Origin: Romanomermis culicivorax
Lineage: Eukaryota; Nematoda; Enoplea; Mermithida; Mermithidae
Direction of reading: 5' to 3'
NCBI GenBank assembly: GCA_963922205.1
Contig: CAWUHX010000120.1
Coordinates: 868,001 to 932,000 of the forward strand
Length of the DNA stretch: 64,000 bases
The notes beneath the pieces are model-generated. The model ran no database searches and was not told the origin of the DNA. It saw nothing but the letters and a program-made list of their open reading frames with translations. The position numbers and the translations under genes were made by a program. Below, in pieces: positions 63,301-64,000 of this stretch. The first letter of the stretch is position 1. Each line of letters starts with the position of its first letter.

Positions 63301-64000
63301 AATAGATGAAAATGAAAATGAAAAAACTATAAACAATTTACTAATTCACTCTTATTAATGATATGTAGTTTATGATGTCCATTACGATACAAAAACTGCA
63401 TTATAAATTGTCCATCGAATCCTCGAGAATTATGTGCTATTGCTGTAGTGTTTTTCATGCATTTTGTAAAAAGGTATTCCCAGAAATCATTTAGACATGT
63501 AGAGCCTTTGAATATACACTCGTGTTGACCACAAGTATCGCAGCAAAAATTTCCCTCGCTTTGACGACACTGATCACATACAGTATGGACAACACATAAA
63601 TTTGGTTCATGTTCAAACACATCCCCTAATTCAGTTTGTTGTAGAATTTTTTCCTGCGTAGTCTCAAAATCATAAAAAACAAATTTTTGATTAACAGGAC
63701 ACTTATCGGTAATTCCTGTTTCATTATCAACTAGACACTCATCCTCATAAACATTTGTTTCAAATATATCTTCTTCCTCTTCAATTTGTTCACTACCAAC
63801 AGGTTGCATAAAACATAAATGTCCTAAAAATTAAAAATTTTCATATAAAATAAAATAAAATAAAATAATTATACCGTATCTAATACCTTTTTTAGGTACG
63901 CTCTTATTGCATGTTTTGCATTCAAAATAACCGCAATTATGAGGTTTAGAATGTGCTCGTCGAACCAGTGTATCACATTGCTCGCACACTTTGAAACGAT

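Overview
The window is eukaryotic nuclear DNA from an animal. It carries two spliced host genes with GT-AG introns and U-rich 3' splice sites, LTR and LINE retroelement pieces, a Polinton/Maverick-type DNA polymerase B relic, and many short terminal-inverted-repeat (TIR) elements. The kinesin light chain reads like an ecdysozoan invertebrate (arthropod/tardigrade-like), but the species cannot be fixed from sequence alone. No prokaryotic gene organisation, CRISPR array, tRNA or rRNA was recognised.

Layout. 1-15529: one long Ty3/gypsy-type LTR retroelement on the minus strand, with LTRs at 1-740 and 14783-15529. Its coding order is gag, envelope-like glycoprotein, retropepsin 1, RS-rich segment, retropepsin 2, RT, RNase H, integrase. 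All frames are broken. A 4.6 kb non-coding leader holds a ~66-bp periodic hairpin array. 15530-31380: gene-free and full of nested non-autonomous hAT-like, Tc1-like and TA-flanked MITEs plus a LINE RT fragment. 31381-36397 (+): a four-exon RRM gene resembling mitochondrial SLIRP. 38868-57064 (+): a kinesin light chain gene with a complete 607-residue reading and a second set of 3' exons giving a predicted alternative tail. Its introns hold several TIR elements, one with a FLYWCH-type finger. 57890-59895 (+): a truncated second copy of the LTR and leader, opposite in orientation to the first. 60689-64000 (-): a decayed PolB gene with ~50-nt introns, continuing past the window end.

The two host genes are co-linear and appear intact. 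Almost everything else is mobile DNA. The best structural evidence is exact 8-bp target duplications around nested hAT-like elements: three deep at 16150-19239, two deep at 34582-36031, plus single insertions at 26628 and 48956. These allow insertion order to be read directly. A dispersed GC palindrome next to AAAATTTT recurs through many of these elements.
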